The notes under the pieces were generated by a model. That model was not told the origin of the DNA. It ran no database searches and worked only from the letters and a program-made list of their open reading frames with translations. Made by a program: the position numbers and the translations under genes. This document shows positions 48,880 through 61,189 of a stretch of DNA of 64,000 nucleotides, in pieces (position 1 is the stretch's first letter; each line of letters begins with the position of its first letter). This stretch comes from Hydractinia symbiolongicarpus (lineage: Eukaryota; Cnidaria; Hydrozoa; Anthoathecata; Hydractiniidae): the NCBI RefSeq assembly GCF_029227915.1, contig NC_079880.1, positions 28,267,501 through 28,331,500 of the forward strand. The letters run 5' to 3'.

Positions 48880-51800
48880 GGGTTTTCTTTTGCCGGCGAT
48901 TAAACCACTTTCATTAAGCGTCTCATCAAAAATGAAAACATTTCTGAAAACTACAAGTCTCATGCGTGTTAGTGGTGAAAAAATAATTTAAAAAATCGTT
49001 CGGGAAATGAGTTTACTCCCTGGGTACTTTCTTTGTATACTTTTGACTATACGGCCCGAGTCGGGGATTTACGGGAAGTCGCGGGTTTTCGTTTGCCGGC
49101 GATTAAACTTCTTTTATTCAGCGTCTCATCAAAAATGAAAACATTTTTGAAAACTACAAGTCTCATGCGTTTTAGTGGCGAAAAAAATATTTAAAAAATC
49201 GTTCGGGAAATGAGTTTACTCCCTGGGTACTTTCTTTGTATACATTCGACTACACGGGCCAAGCCCGGCACTTAGGGGAAATCGCTGGTTTTCGTTTGCC
49301 GGCGATTATACCTCTTTCATTAAGCGTCTCATCAAAAATGAAAACATTTTTGAAAACTACAAGTCTCATGCGTTTTAGAGGTGAAAAAATAATTTAAAAA
49401 ATCGTTCAGGAAATAAGTGTACTCCCTGGGTACTTTCTTTGTATACTTTTGACTTTACGGGCCGAATCCGGGATATACGGTAAATTGCGGGTTTTCGTTT
49501 GCTGGCGATTAAACTTCTTTTTTTCAGCGTCCCATCAAAAATGAAAACATTTTTGAAAACTACAAGTCTCATGCGTTTTAGTGGTGAAAAAATAATATAA
49601 AAAATCGTTCGGGAAATGAGTTTACTCCCTGGGTACTTTCTTTGTATACTTTTGGCTATACGGGCCAAGCCCGGGATTTACGGGAAATGGCGGGTTTTCG
49701 TTTGCTGGCGATTAAACTTCTTTTAATCAGCGTCTCATCAAAAATGAAAACATTTTTGAAAACTACAAGTCTCATGCGTTTTAGTGGCGAAAAAAATATT
49801 TAAAAAATCGTTCGGGAAATGAGTTTACTCCCTGGGTACTTTCTTTGTAAACATTCGACTACACGGGCCAAGCCCGGCACTTAGGGGAAATCGCTGGTTT
49901 TCGTTTGCCGGCGATTATACCTCTTTCATTAAGCGTCTCATCAAAAATGAAAACATTTTTGAAAACTACAAGTCTCATGCGTTTTAGAGGTGAAAAAATA
50001 ATTTAAAAAATCGTTCGGGAAATAAGTGTACTCCCTGGGTACTTTCTTTGTATACTTTTGACTTTACGGGCCGAATCCGGGATATACGGTAAATCGCGGG
50101 TTTTCGTTTGCTGGCGATTAAACTTCTTTTTTTTCAGCGTCCCATCAAAAATAAAAACATTTTTGAAAACTACAAGTCTCATGCGTTTTAGTGGTGAAAA
50201 AATAATATAAAAAATCGTTCGGGAAATGAGTTTACTCCCTGGGTACTTTCTTTGTATACTTTTGACTATACGGGCCGAGCCCGGGATTTACGGGAAATGG
50301 CGGGTTTTCGTTTGCTGGCGATTAAACTTCTTTTAATCAGCGTCTCATCAAAAATGAAAACATTTTTGAAAACTACAAGTCTCATGGGCTTTAGTGGTTA
50401 AATAATAATTTAAAAAATCGTTCGGGAAATGAGTTTACTCCCTGGGTAATTTTTTTGCATACTTTTGACTTTACAGGCCGAGTCCGGGATTTACGGGAAA
50501 TCGCAGGTTTTCGTTTGCCGGCGATTAAATTTCTTTTATTCAGCGTCTCATCAAAAATGAAAACATTTTTAAGAACTACAAGTCTCATGCGTTTTAGTGG
50601 TTAAATAATAATTTAAAAAATCGTTCGGGAAATGAGTTTACTCCCTGGGTACTTTCTTTGTATACTTTTGACTATACGGGCCGAGTCCGAGGTTTACGGG
50701 AAATGGCGGGTTTTCGTTTGCCGGCGATTAAACTCCTTTTATTCAGCGTCTCATCAAAAATGAAAACATTTTTAAAAACTACAAGTCTCATGGGCTTTAG
50801 TGGTGAAATAATAATTTAAAAAATCGTTCGGGAAATGAGTTTACTCCCTTGGGTATTTTCCTTGTTCACTTTTGACTATACGGGCCGAGTCTGGGATTTA
50901 CGGGAAATCGCAGGTTTTCGTTTGCCGGCGATTAAACTTCTTTTATTCAGTGTCTCATCAAAAATGAAAACATTTTTGAAAACAACAAGTCTCATGCGAT
51001 TTAGTGGTGAAAAGATAATTTAAAAAATCGTTCTGGAAATGAGTTTACTCACAGGGTACTTTCTTTGTATACATTCGACTATACGGGACAAGCCCGGGAT
51101 TTACGGAAAATCGCGGGTTTTCGTTTGCCGTCGATTAAACCTCTTTCATTAAGCGTCTCATTAAAAATGAGAACATTTTTGAAAACTACAAGTCTCATGC
51201 GTTTTAGTGGTGAAAAGATAATTTAAAAAATCGTTCCGGAAATGAGTTTACTCACAGGGTACTTTTTTTGTAAGCATTCGACTATACGAGAGAAGCCTGG
51301 GATTTAGAGAAATCGTGGTATTTCGTTTGCCGGCGATTAAACCTCTTTCATTAAACGTCTCATTAAAAATGAAAACATTTTTGGAAAGTACAATTCTCAT
51401 TCGTTCTATTGGTGCAGAAATAATTTGAAAAATCGTTCGGGAAGTCAGTTTACTCCCTGGGTTCTTTCTTTATATACATTCAACTATACGTGCCAAGCCC
51501 GGGATTTACGGGAAATCGAGGGTTTTCTTTTGCCGGCGATTAAACCACTTTCATTAAGCGTCTCATCAAAAATGAAAACATTTCTGAAAACTACAAGTCT
51601 CATGCGTGTTAGTGGTGAAAAAATAATTTAAAAAATCGTTCGGGAAATGAGTTTACTCCCTGGGTACTTTCTTTGTATACTTTTGACTATACGGCCCGAG
51701 TCGGGGATTTACGGGAAGTCGCGGGTTTTCGTTTGCCGGCGATTAAACTTCTTTTATTCAGCGTCTCATCAAAAATGAAAACATTTTTGAAAACTACAAG

Positions 51801-54165
51801 TCTCATGCGTTTTAGTGGCGAAAAAAATATTTAAAAAATCGTTCGGGAAATGAGTTTACTCCCTGGGTACTTTCTTTGTATACATTCGACTACACGGGCC
51901 AAGCCCGGCACTTAGGGGAAATCGCTGGTTTTCGTTTGCCGGCGATTATACCTCTTTCATTAAGCGTCTCATCAAAAATGAAAACATTTTTGAAAACTAC
52001 AAGTCTCATGCGTTTTAGAGGTGAAAAAATAATTTAAAAAATCGTTCAGGAAATAAGTGTACTCCCTGGGTACTTTCTTTGTATACTTTTGACTTTACGG
52101 GCCGAATCCGGGATATACGGTAAATTGCGGGTTTTCGTTTGCTGGCGATTAAACTTCTTTTTTTCAGCGTCCCATCAAAAATGAAAACATTTTTGAAAAT
52201 TACAAGTCTCATGCGTTTTAGTGGTGAAAAAATAATATAAAAAATCGTTCGGGAAATGAGTTTACTCCCTGGGTACTTTCTTTGTATACTTTTGGCTATA
52301 CGGGCCAAGCCCGGGATTTACGGGAAATGGCGGGTTTTCGTTTGCTGGCGATTAAACTTCTTTTAATCAGCGTCTCATCAAAAATGAAAACATTTTTGAA
52401 AACTACAAGTCTCATGCGTTTTAGTGGCGAAAAAAATATTTAAAAAATCGTTCGGGAAATGAGTTTACTCCCTGGGTACTTTCTTTGTAAATATTCGACT
52501 ACACGGGCCAAGCCCGGCACTTAGGGGAAATCGCTGGTTTTCGTTTGCCGGCGTTTATACCTCTTTCATTAAGCGTCTCATCAAAAATGAAAACATTTTT
52601 GAAAACTACAAGTCTCATGCGTTTTAGAGGTGAAAAAATAATTTAAAAAATCGTTCGGGAAATAAGTGTACTCCCTGGGTACTTTCTTTGTATACTTTTG
52701 ACTTTACGGGCCGAATCCGGGATATACGGTAAATCGCGGGTTTTCGTTTGCTGGCGATTAAACTTCTTTTTTTTCAGCGTCCCATCAAAAATAAAAACAT
52801 TTTTGAAAACTACAAGTCTCATGCGTTTTAGTGGTGAAAAAATAATATAAAAAATCGTTCGGGAAATGAGTTTACTCCCTGGGTACTTTCTTTGTATACT
52901 TTTGACTATACGGGCCGAGCCCGGGATTTACGGGAAATGGCGGGTTTTCGTTTGCTGGCGATTAAACTTCTTTTAATCAGCGTCTCATCAAAAATGAAAA
53001 CATTTTTGAAAACTACAAGTCTCATGGGCTTTAGTGGTTAAATAATAATTTAAAAAATCGTTCGGGAAATGAGTTTACTCCCTGGGTACTTTTTTTGCAT
53101 ACTTTTGACTTTACAGGCCGAGTCCTGGATTTACGGGAAATCGCAGGTTTTCGTTTGCCGGCGATTAAATTTCTTTTATTCAGCGTCTCATCAAAAATGA
53201 AAACATTTTTAAGAACTACAAGTCTCATGCGTTTTAGTGGTTAAATAATAATTTAAAAAATCGTTCGGGAAATGAGTTTACTCCCTGGGTACTTTCTTTG
53301 TATACTTTTGACTATACGGGCCGAGTCCGAGGTTTACGGGAAATGGCGGGTTTTCGTTTGCCGGCGATTAAACTCCTTTTATTCAGCGTCTCATCAAAAA
53401 TGAAAACATTTTTAAAAACTACAAGTCTCATGGGCTTTAGTGGTGAAATAATAATTTAAAAAATCGTTCGGGAAATGAGTTTACTCCCTTGGGTATTTTC
53501 CTTGTTCACTTTTGACTATACGGGCCGAGTCTGGGATTTACGGGAAATCGCAGGTTTTCGTTTGCCGGCGATTAAACTTCTTTTATTCAGTGTCTCATCA
53601 AAAATGAAAACATTTTTGAAAACAACAAGTCTCATGCGATTTAGTGGTGAAAAGATAATTTAAAAAATCGTTCTGGAAATGAGTTTACTCACAGGGTACT
53701 TTCTTTGTATACATTCGACTATACGGGACAAGCCCGGGATTTACGGAAAATCGCGGGTTTTCGTTTGCCGTCGATTAAACCTCTTTCATTAAGCGTCTCA
53801 TTAAAAATGAGAACATTTTTGAAAACTACAAGTCTCATGCGTTTTAGTGGTGAAAAGATAATTTAAAAAATCGTTCCGGAAATGAGTTTACTCACAGGGT
53901 ACTTTTTTTGTAAGCATTCGACTATACGAGAGAAGCCTGGGATTTAGAGAAATCGTGGTATTTCGTTTGCCGGCGATTAAACCTCTTTCATTAAACGTCT
54001 CATTAAAAATGAAAACATTTTTGGAAAGTACAATTCTCATTCGTTCTATTGGTGCAGAAATAATTTGAAAAATCGTTCGGGAAGTCAGTTTACTCCCTGG
54101 GTTCTTTCTTTATATACATTCAACTATACGTGCCAAGCCCGGGATTTACGGGAAATCGAGGGTTT
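48880..54165. repeat. Thirteen-monomer tandem duplication (2,640 bp) with a hybrid joint monomer
   Basis: Rare variants repeat at 2,640 bp: catgcgtgttagtgg (48,961 and 51,601), aggaaataagtgtac (49,409 and 52,049), tttttttttcagcgtccc (50,128 and 52,768), tttaagaactac (50,569 and 53,209) and tttgccgtcgatt (51,126 and 53,766). The joint is at about 51,520-51,530: the monomer starting near 51,425 has the left part of marker 2 (attcaactatacgtgcc, tcgaggg) and from ttttcttttgccgg on the right part of the 48.88 kb monomer. The original right neighbour of that left part is regained near 54,165. The copies differ at few bases, for example gtaaacattcg versus gtaaatattcg. Confidence 0.9.
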
Positions 54166-55776
54166 TAGTTTGCCGGCGATTAAACTTCTTTTATTCAGCG
54201 TCTCATCAAAAATGAAAACATTTTTGAAAACTACAAGTCTCACGCCTTTTAGTGGTGAAAAAATAATTTAAAAAATCGTTCTGGAAATGAGTTTACTCAC
54301 AGGGTACTTTCTTTGTATACATTCGACTATACATGCCAAGCCCGGGATTTACGGGAAATCGAGGGTTTTCGTTTGCCGGCGATTAAACCTCTTTCATTAA
54401 GCGTCTCATCAAAAATGAAAACATTTTTGAAAACTACAAGTCTCATGGGCTTTAGTGGTGAAATAATAATTTAAAAAATCGTTCGGGAATTGAGTTTACT
54501 CCCTGGGTACTTTCTTTGTATACTTTTGACTATACGGGCCGAGTCCGGGATTTACGGGAAATCGCGGGTTTTCGTTTGCCGGCGATTAAACCACTTTCGC
54601 TAAGCGCCTCATCAAAAATGAAAACATTTCTGAAAACTACAAGTCTCATGCGTTTTAGTGGTGAAAAAATAATTTAAAAAATCGTTCGGGAAATGAGTTT
54701 ACTCCCTGGGTACTTTCTTTGTATACTTTCGACTATACGGCCCAAGTCGGGGATTTACGGGAAGTCGCGGGTTTTTGTTTGCCGGCGATTAAACTTCTTT
54801 TATTCAGCGTCTCATCAAAAATGAAAACATTTTTGAAAACTACAAGTCTCATGCGTTTTAGTGGCGAAAAAAATATTTAAAAAATCGTTCGGGAAATGAG
54901 TTTACTCCCTGGGTACTTTTTTTGTATACATTCGACTACACGGGCCAAGCCCGGCACTTAGGGGAAATCGCTGGTTTTCGTTTGCCGGCGATTATACCTC
55001 TTTCATTAAGCGTCTCATCAAAAATGAAAACATTTTTGAAAACTACAAGTCTCATGCGTTTTAGAGGTGAAAAAATAATTTAAAAAATCGTTCGGGAAAT
55101 AAGTGTACTCCCTGGGTACTTTCTTTGTATACTTTTGACTTTACGGGCCGAATCCGGGATATACGGTAAATCGCGGGTTTTCGTTTGCTGGCGATTAAAC
55201 TTCTTTTATTCAGCGTCTCATCAAAAATGAAAACATTTTTAAGAACTACAAGTCTCATGCGTTTTAGTGGTTAAATAATAATTTAAAAAATCGTTCGGGA
55301 AATGAGTTTACTCCCTGGGTACTTTCTTTGTATACTTTTGACTATACGGGCCAAGCCCGGGATGTACGGAAAATCGCGGGTTTTCGTTTGCCGGCAATTA
55401 AACCCCTTTCATTAAGCGTCTCATCAAAAATGAAAACATTTTTGAAAACTACAAGTCTCATGCGTTTTAGTGGCGAAAAAAATATTTAAAAAATCGTTCG
55501 GGAAATGAGTTTACTTCTTGGGTACTTTCTTTGTATACATTCGACTACACGGGCCAAGCCCGGCACTTAGGGGAAATCGCTGGTTTTCGTTTGCCGGCGA
55601 TTATACCTCTTTCATTAAGCGTCTCATCAAAAATGAACACATTTTTGAAAACTACAAGTCTCATGCGTTTTAGAGGTGAAAAAATAATTTAAAAAATCGT
55701 TCGGGAAATAAGTGTACTCCCTGGGTACTTTCTTTGTATACTTTTGACTTTACGGGCCGAATCCGGGATATACGGT

Positions 55777-55824
55777 AAATCGCGGGTTTTCGTTTGCTGG
55801 AAATGGCGGGTTTTCGTTTGCCGG
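55777..55824. repeat. 24 bp out-of-register joint making a 227 bp monomer
   Basis: The segment aaatcgcgggttttcg plus tttgctgg (55,777-55,800) is followed at once by aaatggcgggttttcg plus tttgccgg (55,801-55,824). The first half has the diagnostic bases of the ggatatacggtaaatcgcggg...gctgg class. The second half has those of the ggtttacgggaaatggcggg...aactcc class. The joint therefore links two different monomer classes and is not simple slippage. Only GG is shared at the break. Compared with the copy at 52,755-53,340, 586 bp are missing, so the exchange removed about three monomers while leaving a 24 bp excess. Confidence 0.85.
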
Positions 55825-58800
55825 CGATTAAACTCCTTTTATTCAGCGTCTCATCAAAAATGAAAACATTTTTAAAAACTACAAGTCTCATGGGCTTTAG
55901 TGGTGAAATAATAATTTAAAAAATCGTTCGGGAAATGACTTTACTCCCTTGGGTATTTTCCTTGTTCACTTTTGACTATACGGGCCGAGTCTGGGATTTA
56001 CGGGAAATCGCAGGTTTTCGTTTGCCGGCGATTAAACTTCTTTTATTCAGCGTCTCATCAAAAATGAAAACATTTTTGAAAACAACAAGTCTCATGCGAT
56101 TTAGTGGTGAAAAGATAATTTAAAAAATCGTTCTGGAATTGAGTTTACTCACAGGGTACTTTCTTTGTATACATTCGACTATACGGGACAAGCCCGGGAT
56201 TTACGGGAAATCGCGGGTTTTCGTTTGCCGGCGATTAAACCTCTTTCATTAAGCGTCTCATTAAAAATGAGAACATTTTTGAAAACTACAAGTCTCATGC
56301 GTTTTAGTGGTGAAAAGATAATTTAAAAAATCGTTCCGGAAATGAGTTTACTCACAGGGTACTTTTTTTGTAAGCATTCGACTATACGGGAGAAGCCTGG
56401 GATTTAGGGAAATCGTGGTATTTCGTTTGCCGGCGATTAAACCTCTTTCATTAAGCGTCTCATTAAAAATGAAAACATTTTTGGAAAGTACAAGTCTCAT
56501 TCGTTCTATTGGTGCAGAAATAATTTGAAAAATCGTTCGGGAAGTCAGTTTACTTCCTGGGTACTTTCTTTATATACATTCAACTATACGTGCCAAGCCC
56601 GGGATTTACGGGAAATCGAGGGTTTTCGTTTGCCGGCGATTAAACTTCTTTTATTCAGCGTCTCATCAAAAATGAAAACATTTTTGAAAACTACAAGTCT
56701 CACGCCTTTTAGTGGTGAAAAAATAATTTAAAAAATCGTTCTGGAAATGAGTTTACTCACAGGGTACTTTCTTTGTATACATTCGACTATACATGCCAAG
56801 CCCGGGATTTACGGGAAATCAAGGGTTTTCGTTTGCCGGCGATTAAACCTCTTTCATTAAGCGTCTCATCAAAAATGAAAACATTTTTGAAAACTATAAG
56901 TGTCATGCGTTTTAGTGGTGAAAAAAAAATTTAAAAATTCGCTCGGGAAATGAGTTTGCACCTTGGGTACTTTCTTTATATACATTCGACTATACGGGCC
57001 GAGTCCGGGATTTACGTGCAATCGCGGGTTTTCGTTTGCCGGCGATTAAACTCCTTTATTCAGCGTCTCATCAAAAATAAAAACATTTTCGAGAACTACA
57101 AGTCTCATGCGTTTTAGTGGTGAAAAGATATTTTAAAAAATCGTTCTGGAAATGAGTTTACTCACAAGGTACTTTCTTTGTAAGCATTCGACTATACGGG
57201 ACAATCCCGGGATTTAGGGAAATCGTGGTATTTCGTTTGCCGGCGATTAAACCTCTTTCATTAAGCGTCTCATTAAAAATAAAAACATTTTTGGAAACTA
57301 CAAGTATCTTTCGTTCTATTGGTGCAGAAATAATTTGAAAAATCGTTCGGGAAATCAGTTTACTCCCTGGGTACTTCCTTTATATACATTCAACTATACG
57401 GGCCAAGCCCGGGATTTACGGGAAATCGCGGATTTTCGTTTGCCGGCAATTAAACTTCTTTTATTCAGCGTCTCATCAAAAATAAAAACATTTTTGAAAA
57501 CTACAAGTCTCACGCGCTTTAGTGGTGAAAAAATAATTTAAAAAATCGTTCCGGAAATGAGTTTACTCACAGGGTACTTTCTTTGTTTACATTCGACTAT
57601 ACGGCCAAGCCCGGGATTTTGCGGAAAACCGCGGGTTTTCGTTTGCCGGCGATTAAACCTCTTTCATTAAGCGTCTCATCAAAAATGAAAACTTTTTTGA
57701 AAACTACAAGTCTCATGCGTTTTAGTGGTGAAAAAAATTTTTAAAGAATCGTTCGGGAAATGAGTTTACTCCCTGGGTACTTTCTTTGTATACATTCGAC
57801 TACACGGGCCAAGCCCGGGATTTAGGGGAAATCGCTGGTTTTCGTTTGCCGGCGATTAAATCTCTTTCATTAAGCGTCTCATCAAAAATGAAAACATTTT
57901 TGAAAACTACAAGTCTCATGCGTTTTAGTGGTGAAAAAATAATTTAAAAAATCGTTCGGGAAATGAGTTTACTTCCTGGATACTTTCTTTGGATACTTTT
58001 GACTTTACGGGCCCAGTCCGGGATTTACAGTAAATTGCGGGTTTTCGTTTGCCGGCGATTAAACTTCTTTTATTCAGCGTCCCATCAAAAATGAAAACAT
58101 TTTTAAAAACTACAAGTCTCATGGGCTTTAGAGGTGAAATAATAATTTAAAACATCGTTCCGGAAATGAGTTTACTCACAGGGTACTTTTTTTGTAAGCA
58201 TTCGACTATACGGGACAAGCCCGGGATTTAGGGAAATCGTGGTATTTCGTTTGCCGGCGATTAAACCTCTTTCATTAAGCGTCTCATTAAAAATGAAAAC
58301 ATTTTTGGAAAGTACAAGTCTCATTCGTTCTATTGGTGCAGAAATAATTTGAAAAATCGTTCGGGAAGTCAGTTTACTCCCTGGGTACTTTTTTTATATA
58401 CATTCAACTATACGTGCCAAGCCCGGGATTTACGGGAAATCGCGGGTTTTCGTTTGCCAGCGATTAAACCTCTTTCATTAAGCGTCTCATCAAAAATGAA
58501 AACATTTTTGAAAACTACAAGTGTCATGCGTTTTAGTGGTGAAAAAAAAATTTAAAAATTCGCTCGGGAAATCAGTTTACACCCTGGGTACTTTCTTTAT
58601 ATACATTCGACTATACGGGCCGAGTCCGGGTTTTGCGTGCAATCGCGGGTTTTCGTTTGCTGGTGATTAAACTTCTTTTATTCAGCGTCTCATCAAAAAT
58701 GAAAACATTTTTGAAAACTACAAGTCTCACGCGCTTTAGTGGTGAAAAAATAATTTAAAAAATCGTTCCGGAAATGAGTTTACTCCCTTGGGTATTTTCC

Positions 58801-60799
58801 TTGTTCACTTTTGACTATACGGGCCGAGTCTGGGATTTACGGGAAATCGCAGGTTTTCGTTTGCCGGCGATTAAACCTCTTTCATTAAGCGTCTCATTAA
58901 AAATGAAAACATTTTTAAAAACTACAAGTCTCATGCGTTTTAGTGGTGAAAAGATAATTTAAAAAATCGTTCCGGAAATGAGTTTACTCACAGGGTACTT
59001 TTTTTGTAAGCATTCGACTATACGGGACAAGCCCGGGATTTAGGGAAATCGTGGTATTTCGTTTGCCGGCGATTAAACCTCTTTCATTAAGCGTCTCATT
59101 AAAAATGAAAACATTTTTGAAAACTACAAGTCTCATGCGTTTTAGTGGTGAAAAGATAATTTAAAAAATCGTTCGGGAAATAAGTGTACTCCCTGGGTAC
59201 TTTCTTTGTCTACTTTTGACTTTACGGGCCGAATCCGGGATATACGGTAAATCGCGGGTTTTCGTTTGCTGGCGATTAAACTTCTTTTTTTCAGCGTCCC
59301 ATCAAAAATGAAAACATTTTGGAAAACTACAAGTCTCATGCGTTTTAGTGGTGAAAAAATAATATAAAAAATCGTTCGGGAAATGAGTTTACTCACTGGG
59401 TACTTTCTTTGTATACTTTTGACTATACGGGCCAAGCCCGGGATTTACGGGAAATGGCGGGTTTTCGTTTGCTGGCGATTAAACTTCTTTTAATCAGCGT
59501 CTCATCAAAAATGAAAACATTTTTGAAAACTACAAGTCTCATGGGCTTTAGTGGTTAAATAATAATTTAAAAAATCGTTCGGGAAATGAGTTTACTCCCT
59601 GGGTACTTTCTTTGTATACTTTTGACTATACGGGCCGAGTCCGGGGTTTACGGGAAATGGCGGGTTTTCGTTTGCCGGCGATTAAACTCCTTTTATTCAG
59701 CGTCTCATCAAAAATGAAAACATTTTTAAAAACTACAAGTCTCATGGGCTTTAGTGGTGAAATAATAATTTAAAAAATCGTTCGGGAAATGACTTTACTC
59801 CCTTGGGTATTTTCCTTGTTCACTTTTGACTATACGGGCCGAGTCTGGGATTTACGGGAAATCGCAGGTTTTCGTTTGCCGGCGATTAAACTTCTTTTAT
59901 TCAGCGTCTCATCAAAAATGAAAACATTTTTGAAAACAACAAGTCTCATGCGATTTAGTGGTGAAAAGATAATTTAAAAAATCGTTCTGGAAATGAGTTT
60001 ACTCACAGGGTACTTTTTTTGTAAGCATTCGACTATACGGGACAAGCCCGGGATTTAGGGAAATCGTGGTATTTCGTTTGCCGGCGATTAAACCTCTTTC
60101 ATTAAGCGTCTCATTAAAAATGAAAACATTTTTGGAAAGTACAAGTCTCATTCGTTCTATTGGTGCAGAAATAATTTGAAAAATCGTTTGGGAAGTCAGT
60201 TTACTCCCTGGGTACTTTCTTTATATACATTCAACTATACGTGCCAAGCCCGCGATTTACGGGAAATCGAGGGTTTTCGTTTGCCGGCGATTAAACTTCT
60301 TTTATTCAGCGTCTCATCAAAAATGAAAACATTTTTGAAAACTACAAGTGTCATGCGTTTTAGTGGTGAAAAAAAATTTAAAAATTCGCTCGGGAAATGA
60401 GTTTACACCCTGGGTACTTTCTTTATATACATTCGACTATACGGGCCGAGTCCGGGATTTACGTGCAATCGCGGGTTTTCGTTTGCCGGCGATTAAACTC
60501 CTTTATTCAGCGTCTCATCAAAAATGAAAACATTTTTGAGAACTACAAGTCTCATGCGTTTTAGTGGTGAAAAGATAATTTAAAAAATCGTTCTGGAAAT
60601 GAGTTTACTCACAAGGTACTTTCTTTGTAAGCATTCGACTATACGGGACAATCCCGGGATTTAGGGAAATCGTGGTATTTCGTTTGCCGGCGATTAAACC
60701 TCTTTCATTAAGCGTCTCATTAAAAATGAAAACATTTTTGGAAAGTACAAGTGTCATGCGTTTTAGTGGTGAAAAAAAATTTAAAAATTCGCTCGGGAA

Positions 60800-61189
60800 A
60801 TGAGTTTACACCCTGGGTACTTTCTTTATATACATTCGACTATACGGGCCGAGTCCGGGATTTACGTGCAATCGCGGGTTTTCGTTTGCCGGCGATTAAA
60901 CTCCTTTATTCAGCGTCTCATTAAAAATGAAAACATTTTTGGAAACTACAAGTATCATTCGTTCTATTGGTGCAGAAATAATTTGAAAAATCGTTCGGGA
61001 AATCAGTTTACTCCCTGGGTAATTTCTTTATATACATTCAACTATACGGGCCAAGCCCGGGATTTACGGGAAATCGCGGATTTTCGTTTGCCGGCGATTA
61101 AACTTCTTTTATTCAGCGTCTCATCAAAAATGAAAACATTTTTGAAAACTACAAGTCTCACGCGCTTTAGTGGTGAAAAAAATTTTTAA
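60800..61189 (+). other. Longest open frame in the window, spanning two monomers (not considered a gene)
   Basis: This 129-codon frame starts at atgagtttacaccctggg. In ordinary monomers this frame ends at the TGA in catcaaaaatga. Here two events keep it open: the short ctcctttattcag variant shifts the frame by one base, and the divergent ggtgcagaaataatttg hinge lacks the usual stop. It then runs on in the frame that is open in most monomers. The amino acid sequence is just repeat translation and shows no recognisable domain. It illustrates how indels in a 3n+2 repeat create chance frames. Confidence 0.85.

Larger units (their letters stand above)
40815..55020. repeat. Giant HOR unit, copy B (14,205 bp, about 70 monomers)
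   Basis: The junction with copy A lies within 40,805-40,825. Before it the sequence is of the cctctttcattaag class that ends A; after it the sequence is that of 27.84 kb. The offset between A and B changes stepwise: 12,982 bp to about 30.7 kb of A, 10,956 after the 2,026 bp duplication, 10,753 after a replaced patch (46.67-46.95 kb), 11,565 after four extra monomers between about 48.75 and 49.57 kb, and 14,205 after a 2,640 bp tandem duplication. The steps sum exactly. Copy B ends near 55,010-55,030, matching the end of A at 40.8 kb, and the array then continues with an aaaacatttttgaaaac monomer. Confidence 0.88.

Noticed and set aside
27830-55020. Assembly duplication artefact as the explanation of copies A and B
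   Set aside because: The copies differ by scattered single bases and by four separate structural changes, which a simple assembly duplication would not give. Long-read confirmation would still be decisive.
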